The notes below the pieces were generated by a model, which was not told the origin of the DNA, ran no database searches, and saw only the letters and a program-made list of their open reading frames with translations. 64,000 nucleotides of DNA from Vibrio quintilis (GTDB lineage: Bacteria > Pseudomonadota > Gammaproteobacteria > Enterobacterales > Vibrionaceae), in NCBI RefSeq assembly GCF_024529975.1, contig NZ_AP024898.1, positions 124,001 through 188,000 of the forward strand, given 5' to 3'. Positions 33,749 through 42,587 of this stretch are shown in pieces; the stretch's first letter is position 1; each line of letters starts with the position of its first letter. The translations under genes and the position numbers were made by a program.

Positions 33749-35455
33749 ATGAAACGATTTAAAGGACTGAATTTTATTCCGGTCATTGCGTTATTTATTA
33801 CCATGGTTTTCGGCGACTATTTATATAACCGGACCTTAGATGACTGGCTGACGGATATGGTGAGTGGCTATATGACTGGTTTACTGGATGATGTGGACTA
33901 TCAGATTCAGCAGCAGAATATCCATTTTCAGGAAAAAGATATCACGGAAGTGGATGCATTTCTGGATTCACTTTCTCAGGCGAAATTTGGCCGGCGGTTT
34001 ACCTTACTGGATAGCAATGGCAATGTTTTAGGGGATTCACAGCTGAATATCCAGGAAATTATGCAAATGGATGACCACAGTGACTTACCTGAGATTCAGC
34101 AGGCATTGCAGGGGAAAACCGGTGTTGCGAAACATTTCAGTCCATCGATGAATCAGAATTTGCTTTATGTGGCTAAAAAACTGGATATCAAGACAGCGCA
34201 ACTCAATTCCGGCCAGCCGGAAAAAAGCTATATTTTACGTTTGGCGATGCCACTAAGAACCCTGACTTCAATGGCTGAAAAATTACGGCTGATTGTTCAT
34301 ATTCTTTTAGCATTCTCACTGGTGATTCTTATCTTTACCTCATGGTTTAGTCACAGAAAAATATTTAGTTTGATCAATGAGGAACGGATGCAGCAAGAGG
34401 AGAGGATTCAGCAAAGAACCCGGGAAATTGAGTTGTTACACCGTTTAGCGAGTTTGCTTGCAACCTGTAAGTCGATGACAGAAGCACAAGCCGTGGTCTC
34501 GGATCTCATTCCGAGAATTATCGGGGATGTGAACGGTTGTGTATCGATTATGCGTGATTCCCGTAATCAACTGGAAATCATGCTTGACTGGGGAGGAAAC
34601 TGGCCTTCCCGCCCAATCTATTCACCGGATGATTGCTGGTCACTGCGTAAGGGGAAATATCATCTTTCTCATGACGATTATCACAATTTGCCGTGCTCAC
34701 ATATGGAGCAATGTGATGACAATGATTTGACCTTATGTATTCCTTTAGTGGCACATGGTAATACGATTGGTATGTTTCATCTCTATTTTGGTCAGGTGGA
34801 AATGGAGATGACAGAAGATAAAAAACGTCTGGCATTTGCGATCTCTGAACATTTAGGGCTGGCGCTGGCCAATATTATTTTACAGGAAAAACTGCGCTCA
34901 CAAGCGATGATGGATCCGTTGACAAGTCTGTTTAACCGGCGTGCTTTTGAAGAGGTGATAGACAACGAATGGGTTGAATCTGGTCGTAGCCGACAGCCTT
35001 TTTCTCTGATGATGACCGATTTGGATCATTTTAAACGTTTCAATGATAATTTTGGTCATGATGCGGGTGATTATGTGCTCAAGGAAGTGGCAAAACTATT
35101 CAAAAAAGAGAGCGGAGGGAATAGTGAAGTCTTCCGGATTGGCGGAGAGGAGATCGCGATTGTCAGCACAGATTGCGACAGGTCGCAATCTGTGCAGCTG
35201 GCGAATCACTTAATTCATCAGGTCAATGAATTACACTTAAGTATGAATGGGATATCGTTTGGTCAGCTGGGTGTTTCGATTGGCGTGATTACCTATCCGG
35301 ATTCTAATCTGACGGTTGCTGAACTGATTAAAGCTGCGGATGTGGCGCTATATCAGGCGAAAGAAAATGGCCGCAATCAGGCTGTTCATGGTTATATCGA
35401 TTCGGTCAAACCACTCTATCCGGGAGAACTGGCGGAAGTGTCAGGCGAATTATGA
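33749..35455 (+). CDS. Diguanylate cyclase with GAF and GGDEF domains
   Basis: A 568-residue membrane protein: TM1 (about 7-26), an extracytoplasmic sensor (about 27-182), TM2 (about 185-207), a coiled coil (to 235), a GAF-like domain (about 235-380) with a Cys-rich segment (DDCWSLRKGKYH, LPCSHMEQC, TLCIPL), and a GGDEF domain (about 395-550). The active-site motif reads RIGGEEI (465-469), with Ile instead of Phe at the last position. The RxxD inhibitory site is absent (GGNS there). It probably makes cyclic di-GMP without product inhibition, under control of an external signal. The start has GGAAG at good spacing. Confidence 0.88.
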   Translation: MKRFKGLNFIPVIALFITMVFGDYLYNRTLDDWLTDMVSGYMTGLLDDVDYQIQQQNIHFQEKDITEVDAFLDSLSQAKFGRRFTLLDSNGNVLGDSQLNIQEIMQMDDHSDLPEIQQALQGKTGVAKHFSPSMNQNLLYVAKKLDIKTAQLNSGQPEKSYILRLAMPLRTLTSMAEKLRLIVHILLAFSLVILIFTSWFSHRKIFSLINEERMQQEERIQQRTREIELLHRLASLLATCKSMTEAQAVVSDLIPRIIGDVNGCVSIMRDSRNQLEIMLDWGGNWPSRPIYSPDDCWSLRKGKYHLSHDDYHNLPCSHMEQCDDNDLTLCIPLVAHGNTIGMFHLYFGQVEMEMTEDKKRLAFAISEHLGLALANIILQEKLRSQAMMDPLTSLFNRRAFEEVIDNEWVESGRSRQPFSLMMTDLDHFKRFNDNFGHDAGDYVLKEVAKLFKKESGGNSEVFRIGGEEIAIVSTDCDRSQSVQLANHLIHQVNELHLSMNGISFGQLGVSIGVITYPDSNLTVAELIKAADVALYQAKENGRNQAVHGYIDSVKPLYPGELAEVSGEL

Positions 35456-35529
35456 TGGCTTTTCGTTGACTTTGTTAATTTATTCAGCTATTTACGTCGT
35501 TATCTATGGATTAAATATGATAAATACTG

Positions 35530-36072
35530 ATGGAAATTGTCTTCGTTCGTCATGGAACACCTGATTACACGCTGGCAGACCAGCGTCGAATGACTCAACT
35601 TGAAAAAGACTATGCCCCGCTGACCCGTGAGTGCATTCCATTTATCCGTTCCCAGTCAGAAGCTGCGGTATTTGCTGGTGCTGATTTAATGATTTCCTCC
35701 CCTTATACCAGAGCACTTCAGACGGCAGAAATACTCAACAGATCGCTGGGGCTGGAGCTGTTTGTTGAACATGACCTCAGGGAATGGCGGGCTGATCTGG
35801 CTGGCGGGCATATTGAACTGAGTGAAAGAGACCGCCGCTGGCATGAATACCGGGCCGGACTGAAGCATGGGCGGCGTATCCCGGATGCGTCATACGAATC
35901 TGCTTTCGATCTGAAAGATCGGGTACTGAAGGTTCTGCAGCGCTATCAGCATTGCACTAAAGTGATTGTGGTGGCTCATTTGAATGTTCTGGAAAGCGTA
36001 TGTGGTTATCAGGAAGCCGGGATTGGATGTGGTGAATACAGAATCTTTTCGCTTCATGAAGTCTGCTCATAA
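35530..36072 (+). CDS. Histidine phosphatase (phosphoglycerate-mutase-like)
   Basis: A 180-residue cytoplasmic protein of the histidine phosphatase superfamily. The catalytic RHG motif is at residues 7-9 (EIVFVRHGTPDY). SSPYTRALQTAEIL (about 56-69) supplies the second Arg, and VVAHLNVLESV carries the second catalytic His. It resembles general phosphatases of the CobC/SixA branch rather than glycolytic mutases. The substrate is unknown. It follows the cyclase gene by 74 bp. Confidence 0.85.
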   Translation: MEIVFVRHGTPDYTLADQRRMTQLEKDYAPLTRECIPFIRSQSEAAVFAGADLMISSPYTRALQTAEILNRSLGLELFVEHDLREWRADLAGGHIELSERDRRWHEYRAGLKHGRRIPDASYESAFDLKDRVLKVLQRYQHCTKVIVVAHLNVLESVCGYQEAGIGCGEYRIFSLHEVCS

Positions 36073-36141
36073 AATGCCTGGGAAGGGATAGATTATGCAG
36101 AAATATGTTACTAAAGATGGCGCATATTCAGGCACAGTGAT

Positions 36142-36729
36142 TCAGCGGGAAATACAAATATTCAGAATGGACTTCATTTTGGAATAATCACAGTCAACAC
36201 CGCGGATATTCGCTTCTATCCATTCTTCCGTATTGACAGTTTCAAAAGAGATCTTGTAACCCGCATTGATAGCCAGATGTTCAAATAATACCCGCTGCGC
36301 TCTGCCATTCCCTTCACGAAACGGGTGAATCATATTCAGTTCGCAATAATAAAAAGCCAGCCGGTCAATAAAGTCATCGTAAGTCAGATCGCTCAGGTTA
36401 TGCTCTTTGGCTAATGCTGAAAAAAGCTGATTTGCCTGAGTTTCAACAAAAGTCATGTTACAAAACCTGGTGGTTCCTTTAGTGATATCAACCCGTCTCA
36501 GCTCACCTGCCCAGTCATAAAGATCCTGAAATAAAATGGTATGGATGTGACACAGATAGCTTAAATCATAAGGGGGCTCAGAAAAATCGATCGATGCTGC
36601 AGCCACACAACTCAGATCCCGCTCTGCATCCTCCAGCAGGCTGGCATCCTGAATGGATAGTTTATTTTTAAGTACCCGGGTACCGGGATAGCAATATGGG
36701 TCGTCCCCGGCGCCGTATTTATCCGACAT
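36142..36729 (-). CDS. Fic-family adenylyltransferase (toxin)
   Basis: A 195-residue class I Fic protein. The complete catalytic motif HPFREGNGRAQR stands at residues 135-146 (consensus HxFx[D/E]GNGRxxR), and the flap region (GTTRFCNMTFVE) precedes it. There is no inhibitory helix of its own, as expected when the antitoxin is separate. Fic toxins transfer AMP from ATP to target proteins, often gyrase or topoisomerase IV. Its start overlaps the end of the upstream antitoxin gene by 11 bp, giving coupled translation with antitoxin first. Confidence 0.93.
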   Translation of the reverse strand: MSDKYGAGDDPYCYPGTRVLKNKLSIQDASLLEDAERDLSCVAAASIDFSEPPYDLSYLCHIHTILFQDLYDWAGELRRVDITKGTTRFCNMTFVETQANQLFSALAKEHNLSDLTYDDFIDRLAFYYCELNMIHPFREGNGRAQRVLFEHLAINAGYKISFETVNTEEWIEANIRGVDCDYSKMKSILNICISR

Positions 36730-37222
36730 GACTTAATTGCTCCTGAGCTTTGGTTGTGTAGAGCCTGATCAGCTCTTCCCGTTTTCTTTGCAATTGTTGT
36801 TTGCCCTGTTCAGGGCTGAACGCGGCAGGCTGTATGCCCTCCAGCCGCATACTTTCCCTGTAATTCTGCACCTTCACCGAATCCGAATAAGCCTTTTTTT
36901 CAGAGAACGAGCAGAGGGCCTTGCGTTTTTTACCTATCACTAATCTGGCGGCTTTTGATTTGACCAGATCGACGGTGGCTAATTGCTTTTTCAGTGCAGC
37001 ACCCGATTCAAACACCCCCCAAGACCGGATATGTAAATAAGTGGTCTGCTGGTCAGAGACTGCCCCTGTCACTTTTTCAATACACAGGCCCAGTTCTGTG
37101 TTTAAAGTATGAATCACGCCTTGGACTTTTCTTTCTGAAATGCCGGTCGCATTCGCGATGAGTTTTGTATTGGGGTATTTATACTGGATAAGTGCGGCCA
37201 ACACTTCAAATTCATACTTCAC
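36719..37222 (-). CDS. YhfG-like Fic antitoxin fused to a winged-helix domain
   Basis: A 167-residue protein from a GTG at 37222, which has GGAG at normal spacing; the frame is open to a TTG at 37282. The C-terminal 45 residues match short YhfG/FicA antitoxins: YRESMRLEGIQPAAFS then LQRKREELIRLY. They contain SMRLEG (Ser124 to Gly129), which fits the Fic inhibitory motif [S/T]xxxE[G/N]. The N-terminal half (EFEVLAALIQYKY, KLIANATGISERKVQGVIHTL, RSWGVFE) looks like a winged helix for DNA binding. Typical YhfG proteins are only about 55 residues, so this is an enlarged, probably autorepressing antitoxin. Confidence 0.75.
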   Translation of the reverse strand: MKYEFEVLAALIQYKYPNTKLIANATGISERKVQGVIHTLNTELGLCIEKVTGAVSDQQTTYLHIRSWGVFESGAALKKQLATVDLVKSKAARLVIGKKRKALCSFSEKKAYSDSVKVQNYRESMRLEGIQPAAFSPEQGKQQLQRKREELIRLYTTKAQEQLSHVG

Positions 37223-37379
37223 TGATATCTCCGGTACAGGTGCGTATAGCATTAAATGTATATCATATTTCACCACACGCAAAGGAGAGGAAACCTGATA
37301 TACCTGTTAACCCCGTTTCACGAAGTGCTGTGCATTCAGGTGAGTCAGGGTACTTTTTTCTGATGGAATGAAATCAATC

Positions 37380-37401
37380 AGGCCACTGTCATCAGTGGCC
37401 T
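37380..37401 (-). terminator. Hairpin after the chemoreceptor gene
   Basis: AGGCCACTG, loop TCAT, CAGTGGCCT: a perfect 9-bp GC-rich stem just downstream of the leftward chemoreceptor gene (stop near 37429). The following bases (GATTGATTTCATT) are moderately T-rich. Confidence 0.65.
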
Positions 37402-37428
37402 GTCAGAGAAAGGAGCGTTTCTGAAAGG

Positions 37429-39054
37429 TTAAACTTTAAATTTGCCCATACTATTTGCCAGTTGGCGGGCAATATCAGAAACGTGATGACTGGATGCGGA
37501 CACATTGTCTGAAATATTTTTTGATTCATCAGTTTGTGCCTTCAGATCGTGCATTCTGCCATTCACATCTTCAATGACTGAGCTCTGTTCCTCTGTCGCT
37601 GCTGCAATCTGAATATTCATGTCCTGCACCACGGAAACCAGTTGCTGAATCTCCTGAAATGCATTGTGCATGGTATCTGCCATCTGCACGGATTCGCCCA
37701 TCAGGCCACTGCCGGCCTGCATCGCCTGCTGTGTTTCCTGAACGCCCTGAATTAGTCGTGAGATCATAGACTGAATATCTTCGGTTGAATCCTGAGTCCT
37801 TTTCGCCAGGGTACGCACCTCATCGGCAACCACCGCAAAACCGCGTCCCTGTTCACCGGCACGTGCCGCTTCTATGGCGGCATTGAGAGCCAGCAGATTG
37901 GTTTGATCGGCAATCCCGCGAATCACATCCAGAACTGAGGTAATTTGTTCGGTATCTTCCGCCAGTGATTCAATCTTATCGGTCGCACTCTGAAAGTGCC
38001 GGGACAACTCGGTATTCATGCCCTGGTTTTGATCAACTAATGACATGCCGGATGCGGCAGCATTTTTGGCATCTTCGCTTTGGGAAGATGTGTTTTGCGC
38101 ATTGGTCGAAATTTCTTTTACGGCCTGATTAATCTGCTCAAATGATTCGAACAGCACATCAAGATGATGGACCTGACTATGTGAGATTTCGCCGGTTTTC
38201 TGAATCAACTGGTTTAGATCTGTATTTTCACGATTAAGCTCAGAGACATTCCGGACGGCATTTTTGATCAGGTTTTGCAGCTGTTCGAGCAGCATATTGA
38301 CACTGCGTTCGAGCAAGGACAATTCATTGTCTCCGTCGGCAGGTAAGCGGGTGACTAAATCGCCTTCTCCCTGAGATATATCTTCAATTTTTTCCTGAAC
38401 AGACCGAAGGGCACCAGAGATAAACTTAGGAATCATATAGACAAAAACGGCGCCGATAACTACAGAAATAATACCAAAGGCAATATTCCATTCTTCCCGC
38501 TCAACCGCGAGTGATATTGCATTATCTTCTTTTTCCTCTGCAATTTTTCCGACGAGTTCACCGGCACTGTCTAATTGATCACGAATGGTTGAAAAATCTT
38601 TTTTCAGCATCAGATACTCTTTCACCGCTTCATCCTGTTTACCCGCCTGAACCAGGGTAAATAAGCGGGATGCTCTGTTTCTCCAGTGATTGAATTGATT
38701 ATCAAATCCAGAGAATTTAGAGTGGATTTCCGGGAACATGGCTGTTTTATCCAGATATTTATGCATCCGGTCATAAACCTGCTGCGCATTGTCATCGAAG
38801 CGTTCTTTTGCATCGTTGAGCACGGAACTTCCCATGATCAGAATATCCTGCTGGGCTTCCAAAGCCTGATATAAATCCCGATCCGCATTTAAAACACTGC
38901 TTTGTGCAGGCATTAAAGTAGATGAAAACAGTTTTATATCACTCTCTAAATCCTTTATTCCCAGTACATTAAATATACTGACACCAATTAAAATTAACGT
39001 CATTAATAACAATGGCGTTCCAATTTGGTATCGAAATTCTAAACTTTTCCACAT
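37429..39054 (-). CDS. Methyl-accepting chemotaxis protein (four-helix-bundle sensor)
   Basis: A 541-residue receptor: TM1 (about 12-32), a helical periplasmic domain of the 4HB_MCP type (about 35-190), TM2 (about 192-210), HAMP (to 265) and a signalling domain with the intact tip [20 protein letters not shown]. The C-terminus ends SMGKFKV without a CheR-binding pentapeptide. The ligand is unknown. GAGGTAAGACATT precedes the ATG. It is the second of three chemoreceptors in the window. Confidence 0.93.
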   Translation of the reverse strand: MWKSLEFRYQIGTPLLLMTLILIGVSIFNVLGIKDLESDIKLFSSTLMPAQSSVLNADRDLYQALEAQQDILIMGSSVLNDAKERFDDNAQQVYDRMHKYLDKTAMFPEIHSKFSGFDNQFNHWRNRASRLFTLVQAGKQDEAVKEYLMLKKDFSTIRDQLDSAGELVGKIAEEKEDNAISLAVEREEWNIAFGIISVVIGAVFVYMIPKFISGALRSVQEKIEDISQGEGDLVTRLPADGDNELSLLERSVNMLLEQLQNLIKNAVRNVSELNRENTDLNQLIQKTGEISHSQVHHLDVLFESFEQINQAVKEISTNAQNTSSQSEDAKNAAASGMSLVDQNQGMNTELSRHFQSATDKIESLAEDTEQITSVLDVIRGIADQTNLLALNAAIEAARAGEQGRGFAVVADEVRTLAKRTQDSTEDIQSMISRLIQGVQETQQAMQAGSGLMGESVQMADTMHNAFQEIQQLVSVVQDMNIQIAAATEEQSSVIEDVNGRMHDLKAQTDESKNISDNVSASSHHVSDIARQLANSMGKFKV

Positions 39055-39467
39055 AATGTCTTACCTCAGAAAACGTAAGCCGGGAATAGGTTATAGCCAA
39101 GCAACCTGCATTTTCAGGTTGTTTGGGTATTTATATTTTATTTAATTAAAAAGTAATTAACAGGGGGGAAACCGTCAAATATCAAACATGGAAAAACGGG
39201 AGTAAGTTTGTTTTTTTATGAAAAGAAGTGTCCTCATGAAATACATTTCAAACTAATGTATGAAATTATGAAACTAATTCCTGATTTTGAGACAGATAAT
39301 TGGGTACATGTTTTGATTAATAGATAATCAGTTGAGTATGCGGGTATAAAAAACAGGCAAATTATATAGTTCTGAAGCGTTTTTACATAACAATTGCCAC
39401 TTGATGTGTATTGATGTTGTTTCTTATAATGCATTATCGAACTATGTTTTTTATTTACGGAATATTA
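39055..39467. other. AT-rich intergenic region
   Basis: About 410 bp with one repeat copy (39092-39130) near the chemoreceptor start. The remainder is AT-rich and shows no gene or clear promoter. Confidence 0.5.
39092..39130. repeat. Palindromic repeat, copy 6 (short form)
   Basis: TATAGCCAAGCAACCTG then CATTTTCAGGTTGTTTGGGTAT. It lies about 40 bp upstream of a start codon, within the likely 5' region of the chemoreceptor gene. Confidence 0.75.
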
Positions 39468-40133
39468 ATGATGAAATATCACATTGGATGGTTATTTTCA
39501 CTGGCACTTCTGAGTGGTTGTACGGTGAATCCGGGGGATTCTGAAGCAGAATATCTTAAAAATACACCACGTTATACGATGGAAGGACGACAGGGATATA
39601 TGCCGGGGCATGATATCCGTTTCAGTCAGTATCACGGGTCAGTGGAGAAAAACTGGGTGAATTCCCGTGGAATTCAGATCCTGGCTGATATGCTGACAGA
39701 TGATTCTCTGCAAAATGTCTCGGTGAAAGTTCGTGGGCCGGGCCATGAATCAGCTTCACTGGAATACCGGCAGGATTGCGGCTGGAATCTGGTGTCTCTG
39801 CTGAATCGGGGCGTGCTTAAACCATTTGATTTTAAAGGTAAAATTCGTCTGAAAGACCGGCTGTGGACATTTGATGACCCAACCCGAATCCGCTATGGCA
39901 AGCAGTGGTTTGAACTGGATAAAGATGAATTTGGCACCAAATCGATTGACGCTTATACGGTAACACTGGATGACAAAGTTGTGGCTGAATTACATTTATC
40001 CGTGTATCTGGGTGGACTGTCAATGGCGGATTATGTCTGGATAGATGAAAAACAACCGGCAGAAGTGCAATTAATGGCGGCTATGCTGGTGACTTACGCG
40101 GCAACCTATGAACCGCCTCAGTGTGAGTCCTGA
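39468..40133 (+). CDS. Putative lipoprotein, 221 aa
   Basis: I do not recognise the family. A lipoprotein signal peptide is clear: MMKYHIGWLFSLALLSGCTV, with lipobox LSGC and the modified Cys about residue 18. The mature part is polar, about 200 residues, with beta-rich segments (SVKVRGPGHESASLEYRQ, KGKIRLKDRLWTFDD). It probably sits in the outer or inner membrane facing the periplasm. The frame is open to 39411, but GGAA before 39468/39471 and the signal peptide fix the start. A 10-bp hairpin follows the gene. Confidence 0.75.
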   Translation: MMKYHIGWLFSLALLSGCTVNPGDSEAEYLKNTPRYTMEGRQGYMPGHDIRFSQYHGSVEKNWVNSRGIQILADMLTDDSLQNVSVKVRGPGHESASLEYRQDCGWNLVSLLNRGVLKPFDFKGKIRLKDRLWTFDDPTRIRYGKQWFELDKDEFGTKSIDAYTVTLDDKVVAELHLSVYLGGLSMADYVWIDEKQPAEVQLMAAMLVTYAATYEPPQCES

Positions 40134-40156
40134 AACCAGCTGTGAATCAGAACAGG

Positions 40157-40187
40157 TTTAACACGCCGTTGAGCGTGTTAAACTTTG
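40157..40187 (+). terminator. Terminator-like hairpin after the lipoprotein gene
   Basis: TTTAACACGC, loop CGTTGA, GCGTGTTAAA: a perfect 10-bp stem 23 bp after the stop, followed by CTTTG. Confidence 0.55.
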
Positions 40188-40261
40188 AAATAAACTGATT
40201 AGAGCAAGAACGTACAATCATTCAGGTGAACAAACTGTTTAGTTTGTGAACAGGAATATCG

Positions 40262-41134
40262 ATGCGGGTGATTGCGATGGTGAAAAAGAAAAAATCCGGG
40301 AAAGAAAAAGCAGTTTTTCATATTGCTGAAGAACTGGGTGGAATTGAATTGCTGGATGCGCAATATGATAAGCAGACTTTTTCCCGCCACAGTCATGAAG
40401 GATACACCTTTGGAGTGATTGAACGGGGGGCGCAAAAGTTCTACCGCAGTGGCGGGAACCATCTTGCGCCCACAGGTAGTATTATTCTGGTCAACGCGGA
40501 TGATGTGCACACCGGTCATTCGGCCTTTGAAGGTGGCTGGTCATACCGGGCCATGTATCCTTTACCTGAACAGCTATCGATGGCCTTTCAGGCATGTGGG
40601 GAACAACTAAGTTATGCCCCTTATTTTCCGTCAGCTGTTGTTCACGATCCTGAACTGGCATACCAGCTGAAAAGTGTCATGCAACTGCTGGAGTATTCTG
40701 ATAACCGGCTGCAACGCGAAACGTTTATTTATCTGACCCTTGTGCGGCTTATCCGGGCGCATGCCCGCCGCAGGCCCCCGGTTCATTCACCGGTGAAAGT
40801 TCAGCGACAATTAAAACTGGCCAAAGAGTTTCTGGATGATTTTCCTCAGGAGAACATTTCTCTGCAGGAGCTGGCGACTATGGTTGCGCTGAGCCCGTAT
40901 CATTTTGTCCGGGCGTTTCAGAAAGCGTATGGCATGCCGCCGCATGCGTATCAGGTTCAAAGCCGGTTGAGGCTGGCAAAACAGTGGTTAAAAAATGGTT
41001 TTCCTGTGGCACATGCGGCTCAGGAAGCCGGGTTTCATGATCAAAGTCATCTGCACCGGCACTTTAAAAAAGCATTGGGAATTACGCCTGGTCAATATAT
41101 TGAATGTCTGCCCAAATCACCTGAGAATGCCTGA
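40262..41134 (+). CDS. AraC-family transcriptional regulator
   Basis: A 290-residue regulator with an N-terminal AraC-binding cupin (SRHSHEGYTFGVIERGAQKFY, about 41-61) and a C-terminal double helix-turn-helix (ISLQELATMVALSPYHFVRAFQKAYG and VAHAAQEAGFHDQSHLHRHFKKALG). Such AraC genes beside AzlC/AzlD or LysE exporters usually control the exporter. azlC-azlD lie downstream on the same strand. AGGAA precedes the ATG by 5 bases. The final nine residues (CLPKSPENA) and the stop are encoded by a degenerate copy of the palindromic repeat. Confidence 0.9.
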   Translation: MRVIAMVKKKKSGKEKAVFHIAEELGGIELLDAQYDKQTFSRHSHEGYTFGVIERGAQKFYRSGGNHLAPTGSIILVNADDVHTGHSAFEGGWSYRAMYPLPEQLSMAFQACGEQLSYAPYFPSAVVHDPELAYQLKSVMQLLEYSDNRLQRETFIYLTLVRLIRAHARRRPPVHSPVKVQRQLKLAKEFLDDFPQENISLQELATMVALSPYHFVRAFQKAYGMPPHAYQVQSRLRLAKQWLKNGFPVAHAAQEAGFHDQSHLHRHFKKALGITPGQYIECLPKSPENA

Positions 41135-41153
41135 TTCAGGGGATTCGGGTATA
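41110..41153. repeat. Palindromic repeat, copy 7 (overlaps the AraC-type gene 3' end)
   Basis: GCCCAAATCACCTGAGAATG and CTGATTCAGGGGATTCGGGTATA form a diverged family member. It provides the last codons and TGA stop of the AraC-type gene and is followed by a T-rich tract (41162-41206), so it may also act as the terminator stem. Confidence 0.55.
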
Positions 41154-41346
41154 ACAGATAGTTTTTTGATGATTTTTTATTCTTTTCTTTTTTATTCTTT
41201 TTTTTAGATATCGGACAGAGCGGTTTCATTGTTGCCAAAGCAATTTTGTACAATTCTTTATACTTGATTGATGTATTAATAGTCTCCATATCATGTTACA
41301 GGGATCGCGATCACCTGCAGGGAAAACGTATGGAGAATTCACGGAA

Positions 41347-42063
41347 ATGATCACAACAACAGCAGAAATCCAGGAACCCTCTTCCCGGAGTTTGTTAATG
41401 AAGGGAGTCATTGCAATGATGCCATTGAGTATTGCAGTGCTTCCATGGGGAATTTTAGCCGGATCTTATGCAGTTGATTCCGGATTGTCTCCGCTTGAAG
41501 GACAGGCGCTTTCCGCCATCATGTTTGCCGGTTCCGCCCAGCTGGTTTCAATTGGGATGTTCAGTGCCGGGGCCGGGTTGTTCTCACTGTTTATCACCAT
41601 TTTGTTCATTACTTCACGACATTTTTTATATAGCATGTCGATGCGGGACCGAATCAGCAAATTACCAATCAGATGGCGGGTTATTCTGGGTTTTTTACTG
41701 ACCGATGAACTGTTTGCTGTGATCAATCATCAGGGTCAGAACCAGTTTAATCGCTGGTATGCGCTGGGAGCCGGGCTGAGCTTTTATCTGATCTGGAATC
41801 TCGCGACTTTCGCCGGTCTGATTGCCGGTCATATGATTCCGGATCTGAATTCCTTCGGGCTGGACTTTGCCATCGCGGCCACATTTATAGCGATTGTGAT
41901 TCCTCAGGCCACTTCATTACCGGTTTTTGTCACCGTGATTGTTGGTTTAACCGCATCTATTATATTGAATGTGTATCAGGTTGAAGGAAGCCTTGTGATT
42001 GCCAGCTTATGTGCAATGGTCGCAGGTTATGGCACAGAAAGATGCTATGGAGGTTGCCAATGA
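41347..42063 (+). CDS. azlC: AzlC-family branched-chain amino acid exporter, large subunit
   Basis: A 238-residue inner-membrane protein of the AzlC/YgaZ/BrnF family, with about seven membrane segments and the conserved GSAQLVSIGMFSAGAG and LFITSRHFLYSMSM stretches. With AzlD it exports branched-chain amino acids or analogues such as azaleucine. The reading frame extends to 41293, but family comparison and CGGAA near the ATG at 41347 favour the shorter form. Its stop overlaps the azlD start (ATGA). Confidence 0.88.
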   Translation: MITTTAEIQEPSSRSLLMKGVIAMMPLSIAVLPWGILAGSYAVDSGLSPLEGQALSAIMFAGSAQLVSIGMFSAGAGLFSLFITILFITSRHFLYSMSMRDRISKLPIRWRVILGFLLTDELFAVINHQGQNQFNRWYALGAGLSFYLIWNLATFAGLIAGHMIPDLNSFGLDFAIAATFIAIVIPQATSLPVFVTVIVGLTASIILNVYQVEGSLVIASLCAMVAGYGTERCYGGCQ

Positions 42064-42383
42064 TTATGGCAGAAATTATTATTCTGGCTGGTGTCGTCTT
42101 TTTCAGCCGGTACTTTTTTCTCGCGCCGGGAGTGCCTTTTCGGCCGGGTGCCGGATTACAACGCTTTTTGAGTTATTCCGGCCCTGCGGTGTTAACGGTT
42201 ATTTGGGCACCGATTGTGTTTATGCCGGACCAGAAATTGTGGATGAACTGGCATAATCCATATTTGTGGTCTGCTTTATTAGCCGGTCTGATTGCATGGA
42301 AAACAAAAAATGTGTTGTTTACCACAATCAGCAGCATGACAGTGTTCTTAGTTTTACATTTATGGGTGTTACCTGACGTTTAA
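42060..42383 (+). CDS. azlD: AzlD-family exporter small subunit
   Basis: A 107-residue protein with four hydrophobic segments, of the AzlD/YgaH/BrnE family (YFFLAPGVPFRPGAGLQRFLSYSGPAVLT is typical). It starts with ATG at 42060, overlapping the azlC stop by 4 bp, with GGAGG upstream, so the subunits are made in a coupled way. It is the partner of AzlC in a two-subunit exporter. Confidence 0.88.
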   Translation: MIMAEIIILAGVVFFSRYFFLAPGVPFRPGAGLQRFLSYSGPAVLTVIWAPIVFMPDQKLWMNWHNPYLWSALLAGLIAWKTKNVLFTTISSMTVFLVLHLWVLPDV

Positions 42384-42419
42384 TTGTTCTATACAGGTTA
42401 CCCTTATCCGGATATCGTC

Positions 42420-42465
42420 TATACCCCAATAACCTGAATCATGCATCTTCAGGTTGTTGGGTATA
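42420..42465. repeat. Palindromic repeat, copy 8
   Basis: TATACCCCAATAACCTGAATC, then ATGCATCTTCAGGTTGTTGGGTATA. It is directly followed by a terminator stem, between azlD and the PEBP gene. Confidence 0.82.
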
Positions 42466-42491
42466 AGCCAGAATGAATTCTGGCTTTTTTT
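42466..42491 (+). terminator. Rho-independent terminator of azlCD
   Basis: AGCCAGAA, loop TGAA, TTCTGGCT, then a T-run. It abuts the repeat copy, so repeat and terminator are fused side by side. Confidence 0.9.
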
Positions 42492-42587
42492 GTCAGGTGC
42501 GGTTGATCTGTGGTGATGTTTTCTGTCACATTGTGGCCGTTTTTGCAAAAACTCTGCTGTCATTCCGGATTGTTGAAAGGTTCTATT

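Noticed and set aside
37329..37351. Possible further repeat copy (TGCATTCAGGTGAGTCAGGGTA)
   Set aside because: Only a loose match to the right half of the family and no matching arm; could be chance.
41303..41312. GATCGCGATC palindrome before azlC as an operator
   Set aside because: A single 10-bp palindrome near the gene is too short to support a specific regulator call.
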